64,000 nucleotides of DNA, taken from the NCBI GenBank assembly GCA_036265385.1, contig DATAPD010000025.1, positions 1 through 64,000 of the forward strand, given 5' to 3'. Made by a program: the position numbers and the translations under genes. Shown here one piece after another: positions 1 to 6,594 of this stretch (the stretch's first letter is position 1; every line of letters begins with the position of its first letter). This DNA comes from DATAPD01 sp036265385. GTDB lineage: Bacteria; Acidobacteriota; Terriglobia; Terriglobales; Acidobacteriaceae. The notes below the pieces were generated by a model, which saw only the letters and a program-made list of their open reading frames with translations, had not been told where the DNA came from and ran no database searches.

Positions 1-1
1 A

Positions 2-289
2 GGTGAAGAACCGTGTTCAATCTGGGGATTCCTGCTAACGGGCAAACAAGCCAGTTTCCTCGCGTCGAAATTTGAGGGTTGTGAATACCTCCAATTCGCT
101 GAATTACCATCGAAGATCGCGATGTCCCTGCCGAAGTTGACGCCGGAACGCGGTGTGGTCGCCCTAACAAAAATAGAGACTTTGGTAAATACAGCCGCAC
201 GAAGCAATGCAGATCGTCGTGTCTCGGTAGAAGAAACGCTTTTCTTAGTCGAAGACGAACCTTCACACGTCCAGCAGCCAATCCCGTAG
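2..289 (+). CDS. 3' end of a hypothetical protein (first cassette-like gene)
   Basis: The frame beginning at base 2 is open to a TAG at 287-289 and gives the last 95 residues of a protein whose start lies outside the window. I do not recognise a family. The fragment is hydrophilic with no membrane segment and contains a stretch rich in Leu, Lys and Thr followed by an acidic, proline-ended tail. Its stop codon is followed within 40 bases by the first palindromic repeat, the same gene-then-repeat spacing seen for the next five genes, so it is read as the first visible unit of the array. Function unknown; it is called mainly from the open frame and this regular context. Confidence 0.5.
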   Translation, partial: GEEPCSIWGFLLTGKQASFLASKFEGCEYLQFAELPSKIAMSLPKLTPERGVVALTKIETLVNTAARSNADRRVSVEETLFLVEDEPSHVQQPIP

Positions 290-327
290 CTATTCCAAAA
301 TCGATTTGCCTTTCAGTTGTTGTTAAA

Positions 328-379
328 TCGCCATTACACTCAATGACCGCCGGTCAATGAGTGATAACGCCTGATTACA
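328..379. repeat. Array repeat copy A (attC-like palindrome)
   Basis: Imperfect palindrome. The centre pairs 11 of 12 positions (actcaatgaccg against cggtcaatgagt). The outer arms tcgccattac and gataacgcctg pair less well and leave extrahelical bases. The first 48 bases are identical to copy B at 870. It lies between the partial first gene and the minus-strand lipoprotein gene. Confidence 0.85.
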
Positions 380-808
380 TTAATTAGGCTCAGTCCGTTG
401 AGTCGCGGTAGCACCATATTGAATACCTATTGCTTGCCACGACCTTTCTTGATGGTAAATCTCAACCTCCGAACATCCCGGACAGGAGATGTTCAAGTGT
501 GAATTGTCAGGCCATTCAAGTTTCAGATGGTAAGCATACCCGGCGGAGAAAACCGATTTTCGCGGTGAACTCGCCCATGGCCAAAATGAGTCGTGCCGTG
601 GAAGTTGGTAGACCGATACGTCGAAAGTTAGTGAACTGACCGCCCCACCACAGTTCTCTTCCTCCAGCACAGCTTCGTAAAGCCCGTCGGGGGATTTTGC
701 CGCACTGGCTCTTCCGTAGTTGCAGGCACACCCCTGCAAGCAAATCATTGCAACGATGGCGCAAAGGCTCAACAGTTCGTTGGGGATATTCCGAAACAGT
801 CTCATCAT
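380..808 (-). CDS. Hypothetical lipoprotein
   Basis: A 142-residue protein with a basic start, a hydrophobic stretch at about residues 12-25 and a lipobox (LQGC) at about 24-27, so it is probably exported and lipidated. The mature part has several cysteines, including a CPGC pair, and alternating beta-strand-like segments. No named family was recognised with confidence. It is the only gene of the array on the minus strand, and its stop codon abuts repeat A, while repeat B lies just upstream of its start. Inverted genes occur in gene-cassette arrays, so the orientation does not break the pattern. Confidence 0.65.
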   Translation of the reverse strand: MMRLFRNIPNELLSLCAIVAMICLQGCACNYGRASAAKSPDGLYEAVLEEENCGGAVSSLTFDVSVYQLPRHDSFWPWASSPRKSVFSAGYAYHLKLEWPDNSHLNISCPGCSEVEIYHQERSWQAIGIQYGATATQRTEPN

Positions 809-869
809 GCTGAAGTTTTGAACAGTTTAGTGGGCAAATAGTCGTCCGGTCCACGTTGCTGTTGAAGAA

Positions 870-921
870 TCGCCATTACACTCAATGACCGCCGGTCAAT
901 GAGTGATAACGCCTGATAACG
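870..921. repeat. Array repeat copy B (attC-like palindrome)
   Basis: The first 48 bases (870-917) are identical to copy A at 328-375. The sequences diverge immediately outside, so the unit ends sharply. It precedes the HD-domain gene. Confidence 0.85.
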
Positions 922-988
922 TCAATTGCCGGGAAATGCATCAATCCGCTCGCCTCATTCTGATGACGTTGGCTACACTCCGTCGAGC

Positions 989-1558
989 ATGAACGATCCA
1001 TTCCTCAATTCCGCGTACCGGCAACTCCCACCAGAGTCGGTGAAACTGCTACGTCAAGTTGCTGCCCCAGCCCGACTAGTTGCTCATCTGATTTTGGTGC
1101 ACGATGTCGCGGCAACCCTTGTAGAGCGCATAACAGCAGCGTTCCCCGAAATCAATTTTCAACAAGACGAGGTATTGTTTGGAGCGTCAATTCACGATTT
1201 TGGAAAAGCAATTGACCGCGCGGAATTGATCGAGCCAGGGATGCAACATGAGCAACGTGGAATCGAAATGCTCCAATCAATGGGGATTTCCAAAGAACGA
1301 GCAAGATTTGCTTATACTCACGCGAATTGGGACAGCGTGCCAACGGTCAACTTCGAAGATTTGCTCGTTTCATTGGCAGACAAATGCTGGAAGGGGCAAC
1401 GGGTCGATAAACTCGAATCCAAAATCGTCGCCCTTTTGAGTGCCGCTTCCGAAAAGCCCGAATGGGAATGTTATGCCGAACTGGATGAAATCCTGCAAGG
1501 GGTAACAAAAGATGCCGACGCACGACTCGCTTGGCAACAGTCTTTCAACGCGAGTTAA
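989..1558 (+). CDS. HD-domain phosphohydrolase-like protein
   Basis: A 189-residue protein with the spaced metal-binding residues of the HD superfamily. H38-D39 lie in a LVHDVA context, H69-D70 in SIHDFGK, H87 in an HEQRG motif and D131 in LADKCWKG. HD proteins hydrolyse phosphate esters, often of nucleotides; the substrate here cannot be told. The frame is open from a TTG at 926, but that would place residues inside the repeat-proximal leader, so the ATG at 989 is preferred. It is a single-domain protein standing alone between repeats B and C, as is usual for cassette genes. Confidence 0.8.
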   Translation: MNDPFLNSAYRQLPPESVKLLRQVAAPARLVAHLILVHDVAATLVERITAAFPEINFQQDEVLFGASIHDFGKAIDRAELIEPGMQHEQRGIEMLQSMGISKERARFAYTHANWDSVPTVNFEDLLVSLADKCWKGQRVDKLESKIVALLSAASEKPEWECYAELDEILQGVTKDADARLAWQQSFNAS

Positions 1559-1598
1559 CCAACCCTGAGAAGCATACATTCCGACAACTGTCGACAAA

Positions 1599-1650
1599 TC
1601 GCCATTACACTCATTGACCGATAGTCAGTGAGTGATAATGCCTGTTTACA
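1599..1650. repeat. Array repeat copy C (attC-like palindrome)
   Basis: Outer arms match copies A and B (tcgccattacactca at the left, agtgataatgcctg at the right), while the central bases differ (gaccgatagtc). It starts 41 bases after the HD-gene stop. The right edge reads gtttaca, which has the G-TT triplet expected of an attC R' core. Confidence 0.8.
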
Positions 1651-1684
1651 ACACTCTTGTAAAAACCAGCGTATTCTTCTCGCA

Positions 1685-1807
1685 ATGAGGGCATTACGAA
1701 TAGCCGGAAGCGCAGTTGGCGTTGTGGTCGCGCTCTATCTACTTCTGGTCGCTTTTATACCTGAGGTCACGATTGTGGGAGTCCGTTTTCGATGGCCATG
1801 GAAATGA
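1685..1807 (+). CDS. 40-residue single-membrane-span peptide
   Basis: An ATG at 1685 opens a frame ending at TGA 1805-1807 and gives a 40-residue product. It has a short basic N-terminus, a continuous hydrophobic segment at about residues 10-25, and a basic, aromatic tail ending in FRWPWK. It is the only sensible frame between repeats C and D and fills that unit completely. Its position as the sole content of one gene-plus-repeat unit is the main evidence that it is real. No family was recognised; it could be a small membrane toxin-like or accessory peptide, but nothing in the sequence decides this. Confidence 0.5.
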   Translation: MRALRIAGSAVGVVVALYLLLVAFIPEVTIVGVRFRWPWK

Positions 1808-1818
1808 AACTTCCCGTG

Positions 1819-1857
1819 TCTCAGTCTAGCGGTCAATGAGTGTAATCGCCTGATTAC
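1819..1857. repeat. Array repeat copy D (left arm diverged)
   Basis: The right arm is clear (cggtcaatgagtgtaatcgcctgattaca) and matches the family, but the left arm has decayed or been replaced. The right edge gattaca is the same as in copy A. It follows the 40-residue gene and precedes the gene at 1875. Confidence 0.65.
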
Positions 1858-1874
1858 AACACTAAATTTAGACA

Positions 1875-2297
1875 ATGACGTCTGAATGGCCGAGCGGTCT
1901 TGATCAATTCGGAGAATTTCTGCGGACACAAGGTTTGTCATTTGATCGCCGGGGATCTGTCCCTTACACGGGCGACAAAATCTGGCAGTATTCGACGAGC
2001 AAAATTGGAGTGCGTGTTGTCGCTGAACGAGGGATCGCCTGGAGCATTCAAATTGCGGATATTGCTGGTTGGCCCGAAGAATGGTATCCCACTTCCGAAT
2101 TGAGGGAGCTGCTGACAGGTTCCACGCTGTACCCTGACGCTGTACCCTTTAGCGACGACCAAATCGGCGCACAGATGAAATTTGTCGAGGAACATTGGCT
2201 GAAGATTGTTGAATCGTTTGCTTCGGAGAACAGGGAACAAACACACACCGCGCTGAAGTTACTGAGAAAGCAGCGCAACGAGCATCGTTGGCGATAA
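1875..2297 (+). CDS. Hypothetical small soluble protein
   Basis: A 140-residue, aromatic-rich soluble protein without signal peptide or membrane span. The first half alternates strand-like segments with a WQYSTSK stretch and ends in WPEEWYP. The second half is helical and charged and ends in a very basic tail. Size and composition recall small single-domain immunity-like or hypothetical proteins of accessory regions, but I recognise no family. It begins 17 bases after repeat D and its stop touches repeat E, completing one gene-plus-repeat unit. Confidence 0.7.
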   Translation: MTSEWPSGLDQFGEFLRTQGLSFDRRGSVPYTGDKIWQYSTSKIGVRVVAERGIAWSIQIADIAGWPEEWYPTSELRELLTGSTLYPDAVPFSDDQIGAQMKFVEEHWLKIVESFASENREQTHTALKLLRKQRNEHRWR

Positions 2298-2298
2298 C

Positions 2299-2370
2299 TC
2301 GCCAATACACTCATTCACTGGCGCAAAACAGGCGAACAGACGGCGCAAGCTGGTGATAACGCCTGTTTTC
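2299..2370. repeat. Array repeat copy E (long variable centre)
   Basis: The outer arms are conserved (tcgccaatacactcatt at the left, ggtgataacgcctg at the right), but the centre is about 20 bases longer and carries its own gcgc-based inverted repeat. The edge sequences cgataac (2292-2298) and gttttcg (2364-2370) are complementary at six of seven positions, as expected for R''/R' boxes of an attC site. Confidence 0.8.
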
Positions 2371-2448
2371 GACAGTTGCGGCGGGAGAACTGGCACTCAA
2401 GTCACTTGCTAAACCTCACGACGATGCTCTCCAATTAAGCGTAGAACA

Positions 2449-2727
2449 ATGCGGAACCTGCTCAGAGCTTGTGTGCTTTTAACCGCCTTTTCTGTCCTGT
2501 GTCTCATTTTCTTCGCGAACACTGCTCTCGCTCTCACGACACGGGGCTACTGCGTTGTTCTGTTCACGCTGCCATTCACCAATAAGACGTTCGAGTTTCC
2601 GAACTGGATGTGGGGACCGATACCGACGTCTGTTGTGGGTGCTTCCATACTGGCTTCGGTGATCCTTTGGACGACACTGCTCGTTAGGCGCACTCGAGTA
2701 CGTTCGATTTCTGTCTCGAAATCATAA
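2449..2727 (+). CDS. Small membrane protein, two predicted spans
   Basis: A 92-residue protein with hydrophobic segments at about residues 8-28 and 60-80, a short polar loop containing a PNWMWGP motif, and a basic C-terminus (RRTRVRS). The first segment could be an uncleaved or cleaved signal sequence ending at ANTALA. No family was recognised. It is the last complete gene of the array and is followed 11 bases after its stop by the truncated repeat F. The frame is well bounded and the membrane topology credible, so the gene is probably real, but its function is unknown. Confidence 0.6.
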   Translation: MRNLLRACVLLTAFSVLCLIFFANTALALTTRGYCVVLFTLPFTNKTFEFPNWMWGPIPTSVVGASILASVILWTTLLVRRTRVRSISVSKS

Positions 2728-2738
2728 TTGGCGAAACA

Positions 2739-2759
2739 TCGCCATTACACTCATTGACC
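2739..2759. repeat. Array repeat copy F (truncated, right edge of the array)
   Basis: Only the left arm remains (tcgccattacactcattgacc). After base 2759-2762 the sequence switches to unrelated DNA next to the AI-2E gene. This marks the boundary of the array. Confidence 0.75.
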
Positions 2760-2788
2760 AACCCACGAGCCCTGCAACCTTTGCAAAC

Positions 2789-3256
2789 TTACTCGCTCGC
2801 TGCGGGCTTCCGCGCCTTATACGCATAGACCACCGCCAATAACGGCGGAGCCAACAACACTCCCCAGAACGGAATAACAAACCCTAAGACGATCGGCGCG
2901 AGAATCGATGCCCACATCGGAATCTTGGCAACTCGTCGCATAATGTAAGGCTGGAGGATGAGACCATCCACCACCACGATCACCACATAGAGAATCAGGA
3001 CGTATAACGGATGTTCCCAGTCCTGGAACCGGATCCATGCTGCCAGTGCTGGCCCAACCAGCCCGAGCACTGCTCCAATTTGCGGAACAAACTGCAACAG
3101 CGCGGCCAGTATCGCCCAGAAAACTGCCCACGGCACTCCAATCAAGACCAGACCGACTAGCCACAGCACGCCCACAATCGCAGAGTCCTGCAGTTGCCCC
3201 ACGAACCAGTTTTTCAGGGCACTGCCGGTAATCTGCGCATGGTTCCCAATTGTCAT
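2789..3256 (-). CDS. AI-2E family transporter, C-terminal portion (5'-truncated)
   Basis: A 155-residue membrane protein corresponding to the C-terminal half of AI-2E/YdiK-type transporters, which are normally about 340-400 residues. The family landmarks IGVPWAVFWAIL, FVPQIGAVLG and GLILQPYIM are present, followed by the last spans and a short basic tail. The N-terminal spans are missing, and the 110 bases upstream hold no further homologous sequence. Its 3' end lies 26 bases from the edge of the cassette-like array. It may be a remnant rather than a working transporter; the family assignment is firm, its activity is not. Confidence 0.75.
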   Translation of the reverse strand: MTIGNHAQITGSALKNWFVGQLQDSAIVGVLWLVGLVLIGVPWAVFWAILAALLQFVPQIGAVLGLVGPALAAWIRFQDWEHPLYVLILYVVIVVVDGLILQPYIMRRVAKIPMWASILAPIVLGFVIPFWGVLLAPPLLAVVYAYKARKPAASE

Positions 3257-3311
3257 TTCACGTTAGATGCCTTTTCGAGAATTTCGATCAACTCAAAACA
3301 TGGCCGCGAGG

Positions 3312-3338
3312 TGTCAACCTTCCGGCCGGAACTTCGTC
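3312..3338 (+). promoter_or_regulatory. Possible ECF-type promoter
   Basis: TGTCAACC at 3312-3319 and CGTC at 3335-3338, 15 bases apart, resemble the AAC/CGTC layout common for ECF sigma promoters. It lies just upstream of an ECF sigma gene, consistent with autoregulation. Called by eye only. Confidence 0.35.
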
Positions 3339-3365
3339 CATACTCGTAGCAGCCAATAACAGATC

Positions 3366-3950
3366 ATGGAGACCGTTCTGACCGAGGCGGCGCGTTCTGC
3401 ATTGAGATCTCAGGCGATCACCCTCGCCGAGTTCGACGAAGTCGTGCATCGTCATCAGCGGCGTGTTTATCGGTTGCTGTATGTTCTGCTACGCGATCGC
3501 GACGAGGCCGACAGCCTGACTCAGGAATGTTTTTTACGCGCATTCCAGAATCTCGATCGTTTTCGCGGCGAGTGCAGCGTGCAAACCTGGCTGCTTCGAA
3601 TCGCAGTGAACCTCGCCCGCGACCACGCTCGCAGCCGCAAGGTATCGTTTTGGAAGCAATTTCTCGGACTGGGAGACACCAAGAACGGTTCAGACCACTT
3701 TGACTTCCCTGCTCCGGGCCCGAATCCAGAACAGGCGGCGCTGGCCCGTGCGGAAGTGCAGGCAATCTGGAACGCCGTACGCGAGCTTTCGATGCAGCAA
3801 CAGACCGTTTTCACCTTGCGTTTTGTCGAAGAACTCGAACTCAGCGAAATCGCTTCCGTCCTGAACGTGCGGGTTGGAACTGTGAAGACACAACTGTTTC
3901 GCGCGGTACACGCCGTGCGCGACACCTTGAGGGAACAACAATGGCATTAA
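3366..3950 (+). CDS. RNA polymerase sigma factor, ECF subfamily
   Basis: A 194-residue sigma-70 family protein with region 2 (FDEVVHRHQRRVYRLLYVLLRDRDEADSLTQECFLRAFQNL, in part) and region 4 (an LSEIASVLNVRVGTVKTQL helix-turn-helix) separated by a short linker and lacking regions 1 and 3. Such factors redirect RNA polymerase in response to envelope or stress signals. The 3' end overlaps the next gene by ten bases, so the two are translationally linked. The downstream gene encodes a zinc-binding anti-sigma protein and the third a Spy-like periplasmic protein, so the cassette probably senses periplasmic metal or protein-folding stress. The start chosen gives the normal family length. Confidence 0.93.
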   Translation: METVLTEAARSALRSQAITLAEFDEVVHRHQRRVYRLLYVLLRDRDEADSLTQECFLRAFQNLDRFRGECSVQTWLLRIAVNLARDHARSRKVSFWKQFLGLGDTKNGSDHFDFPAPGPNPEQAALARAEVQAIWNAVRELSMQQQTVFTLRFVEELELSEIASVLNVRVGTVKTQLFRAVHAVRDTLREQQWH

Positions 3951-4450
3951 ACGACAACTCCTCTCATGACGAGAGAATTATGGACGCGCTTACCAGCCGC
4001 AGCATTTCAGCCGAAGATCACATGCTCGCGTGTGCGCCGTGCCGCGAGGAGCGTGAGCGTTTGCAGCAGCGAATCTCGCACTTCGCCGAGAGTGCTCGCG
4101 TCGCGACAGATGAACCCGGCCCCTTCTGGACGCGGCAAGCCGCGCACATCCGTTCGCGGATTGAAGCCACACCTTCTCGATCATCGATGGCTTTCCGCCT
4201 CCTGCCCGCTCTCGCGGTGCTGGCATTGTTCGCGGTTCTTTTGCTGCAAAACAGCCCGACGCCGGTCCCGACACACGAATATGTTTCGGTCCGTTCCGAC
4301 CACGATCTTCTTGTCGAAGTGGAACGCGCCCTTGATCGCCAAACTCCTGCCGCTCTTGAACCCATCACGTTGTTAGTCGAGGACATGAGCCTCGATACCA
4401 ATAATCCGTCTGCCAAACTCCACAAGGAGCAGCCCAATCATGTCAATTAA
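3941..4450 (+). CDS. Membrane anti-sigma factor with ZAS-type motif
   Basis: A 169-residue protein with H27-x3-C31-x2-C34 (HMLACAPC), the zinc-binding signature of ZAS anti-sigma factors, then a cytoplasmic linker, one membrane span at about residues 83-101 and a periplasmic tail of about 65 residues. Such proteins hold the partner ECF factor inactive at the inner membrane. The gene overlaps the sigma gene upstream by ten bases and the Spy-like gene downstream by eleven, which supports a single operon and stoichiometric expression. The cytoplasmic domain is short, and the family is highly variable, so recognition rests on the motif, topology and position. Confidence 0.82.
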   Translation: MALNDNSSHDERIMDALTSRSISAEDHMLACAPCREERERLQQRISHFAESARVATDEPGPFWTRQAAHIRSRIEATPSRSSMAFRLLPALAVLALFAVLLLQNSPTPVPTHEYVSVRSDHDLLVEVERALDRQTPAALEPITLLVEDMSLDTNNPSAKLHKEQPNHVN

Positions 4451-5060
4451 TCGTATTGCGTTTCTAACTTGCGTCTTGTTTGTGCCCAGCCTTTTTGCGC
4501 AGAACACCGCCGTTGCTCCTCCTGTACCGCCTACCCCCGGACATCCGGTGCATGGAGAGGCCGGAAAACGCTTTTTCATCCACACGATGGGCGGGCCGGG
4601 CGGTGGCAAGTGGTGGCAGAACTCCGACACTGCCAAGAAACTGCAGCTCACTGATAACCAGATTTCTCAGCTCGACCAGATTTTCTACGAGCACAAGATG
4701 AAACTGATCGACTACGGCGCGGATATGGAGAAGCAGGACCTGAAGCTCCAGAGCCTGCTGGATGCCGATGTTCCTGATGAAGGGCAAGTCTCGTCACAGG
4801 TAGATCAGACGCTGGCGGCTCGGGGCAAGCTGGAACGCGAATTCACCATGATGAATCTTGATCTGCGCCGTGTTCTTTCGCCGGAACAGTGGCGCCAACT
4901 CAAAGCCATTCGCGGCAGCGGAATGGGCGACAACTTCATGTACTTTCAGAAAAAAATCGGTCCGGGAGGGCAAAGCTCCAAGCCTGTGGTGATGCCACTG
5001 CCTCCCATGGCACTGGAAGATGGTCCGCCCCCGCCTCCTCCACCTGACGACGTGTTCTGA
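4440..5060 (+). CDS. Spy/CpxP-family periplasmic protein
   Basis: A 206-residue protein with a signal peptide ending near SLFAQ, a glycine-rich linker, and a helical domain with LTDNQISQLDQI and LSPEQWRQL, the two LTxxQ-type repeats of the Spy/CpxP family. These periplasmic proteins act as chaperones or as metal and stress sensors; CnrX and ZraP relatives bind metals and feed anti-sigma systems. The C-terminus ends in a proline run (PPPPPPP). It starts inside the anti-sigma gene and is the third gene of the sigma operon, so it is likely either the sensor or an effector of that system. Confidence 0.82.
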   Translation: MSINRIAFLTCVLFVPSLFAQNTAVAPPVPPTPGHPVHGEAGKRFFIHTMGGPGGGKWWQNSDTAKKLQLTDNQISQLDQIFYEHKMKLIDYGADMEKQDLKLQSLLDADVPDEGQVSSQVDQTLAARGKLEREFTMMNLDLRRVLSPEQWRQLKAIRGSGMGDNFMYFQKKIGPGGQSSKPVVMPLPPMALEDGPPPPPPPDDVF

Positions 5061-5106
5061 TCGTGCGCTTCCCCTGGCGGGCGGATTCTTCCGCCCGCAT
5101 CTGAAA

Positions 5107-6093
5107 TCACTCGGGCCGATGAACGGTCACCTGCTCTCCTACCTCGATCGACATCAGGTCCACTCCAACTTCAAGTGGCCCCTGATAAGTCTTTCTCGTT
5201 TGCGCAAACAGCGTCGGCACCTCCGGCGGCACGATATGCGAGTAAACAGCTAACTTGGGTTTCACTTTCGTGAACAACGCTCCGGCTTGTTCGGGGGTCG
5301 TGTGATGGGCAATCACTTTCTTCTGCTGTTCCGGTGTGAAGTGCGTTCCGGAGTGTTCATAGGCATCGACGTCAATGACTTCATGAATGAGCAAGTCGGT
5401 CCCTTGCGCGAAGCGGATTAGATTTTCGGAGTACCTGGTATCGCCCGACAACACCACTGAGTGGCCGGCATAATCGATCCGATATCCAAACGCAGGTTTC
5501 ACCGCTCCATGGTCGACAAGGAATGCAGTCACCTTCACTCCTTCCGATTGGTAGACCACACCTTGCTGGATATCTTTCGCGACCAGCTTGAAACCATCGC
5601 CCGGCACCTGCTCATCGAGATCTCGCCGCGTGTGGATGTCGAATGCAAACGCTTCAGTCAGGTGCGTCGCCATGTCCTGCGTTCCCGCAGGTCCGAACAT
5701 CCGCAACGGTACTTTCCGTCCCATGAGCCAGCCAGTCAGCCAGAAGTCCGTCAATCCAACAACGTGATCGGAATGAAGGTGCGTCAGAAACAAAGCTGTG
5801 ATGTCTGTGTCGTGCTTCAACTGATACAAGCGTTGCGTCGCGCCGCGCCCGCAATCGAACAGAAGCTTTTCACTGCCTGCTTCCACCAGGATGCTTGGTC
5901 CGAATCGCGTCATCACCGGCCGAGGATTGCCCGTTCCGAGCAGCGTCACCTTGATGGATTGTGCGAAACTTGCAGCGCTCAGCAGAACGGCCCAACACAC
6001 AACAAGCCACGCGAAATTTAGACCCAGGCGCGCCAGACTACCGTTCAGGTACCCTCGACAGATCGGCAATGGGTGTGGACTACTTTGAGACAT
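5107..6093 (-). CDS. Exported MBL-fold metallo-hydrolase (RNase Z/arylsulfatase-like)
   Basis: A 328-residue protein with an N-terminal hydrophobic segment ending near SAASFAQ, then the metallo-beta-lactamase fold: a VTLLGTGNPRP strand, the HLHSDH metal site, a later GDTRYS strand and an HTTPEQ histidine. It resembles the RNase Z-like and arylsulfatase-like MBL group, but export makes tRNA processing unlikely. The frame is open to 6135, but the methionine at 6093 places the signal peptide better and leaves only a 14-base overlap with the gene upstream. Substrate unknown. Confidence 0.85.
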   Translation of the reverse strand: MSQSSPHPLPICRGYLNGSLARLGLNFAWLVVCWAVLLSAASFAQSIKVTLLGTGNPRPVMTRFGPSILVEAGSEKLLFDCGRGATQRLYQLKHDTDITALFLTHLHSDHVVGLTDFWLTGWLMGRKVPLRMFGPAGTQDMATHLTEAFAFDIHTRRDLDEQVPGDGFKLVAKDIQQGVVYQSEGVKVTAFLVDHGAVKPAFGYRIDYAGHSVVLSGDTRYSENLIRFAQGTDLLIHEVIDVDAYEHSGTHFTPEQQKKVIAHHTTPEQAGALFTKVKPKLAVYSHIVPPEVPTLFAQTRKTYQGPLEVGVDLMSIEVGEQVTVHRPE

Positions 6094-6505
6094 TTCTGCG
6101 TTTCGCCCTTTCCGGTCCGTAGACAGACAGGACAATCACGCCACCCAACTCCGCCACGGCCTTTAAAGTCTGAGTTTCAATCCTGAATTCATCGCAGGTT
6201 AACGGCTCCAAGCCAGCTTGCAGGCCAACGTTGAACTCTCGCCTCTTTGCTGCGTTCCACATTGCGCGCTCGGTTTTAGGCAAGGCTCGGACTAGCTCGC
6301 AAAACGTACGTATGGTGGAATCCGCTGAGGGCTCGTAGCCGGCTAACTCGAGATTAGCAGAGTATGTCCCTCTCTCACGACCTACGTACAAAGCGAACAC
6401 CTTATCGCCGAAGCCGTTAACAAGGGGTTGGAGGTCAGACCTGGAATAAACATCGAGGTCGACATTCAGAAATTTGACGTTTAGAACTTTCTTCTTAACG
6501 AGCAT
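6080..6505 (-). CDS. Hypothetical soluble protein
   Basis: A 141-residue soluble protein with a lysine-rich start, a strand-rich N-terminal half (VLNVKFLNVDLDVYS) and a helical middle containing WNAAKRREFNVGLQAG. I do not recognise a named family. Its end overlaps the start of the exported MBL hydrolase by 14 bases, and the two are co-oriented, so they may be cotranscribed. It starts 90 bases from the divergent purQ gene. The balanced composition and the overlap support a real gene. Confidence 0.65.
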   Translation of the reverse strand: MLVKKKVLNVKFLNVDLDVYSRSDLQPLVNGFGDKVFALYVGRERGTYSANLELAGYEPSADSTIRTFCELVRALPKTERAMWNAAKRREFNVGLQAGLEPLTCDEFRIETQTLKAVAELGGVIVLSVYGPERAKRRNVSK

Positions 6506-6594
6506 GCAGTCTGCGCAGGTCTCCTGGCACTCGCAGTGTACTCCCGGTTTTTCATGCTAAAGTTGAGATGAATCCGCGTTCTGAGGTTTCCGAC

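Noticed and set aside
328..2759. Reading the repeats as a CRISPR array
   Set aside because: Repeats are palindromic over their full length, vary in the centre, and are separated by 140-730 bases that contain genes, not uniform 30-40 base spacers. No cas genes are present.
5107..6093. Calling the MBL protein RNase Z
   Set aside because: It carries a signal-like N-terminal segment, so a tRNA-processing role in the cytoplasm is unlikely.
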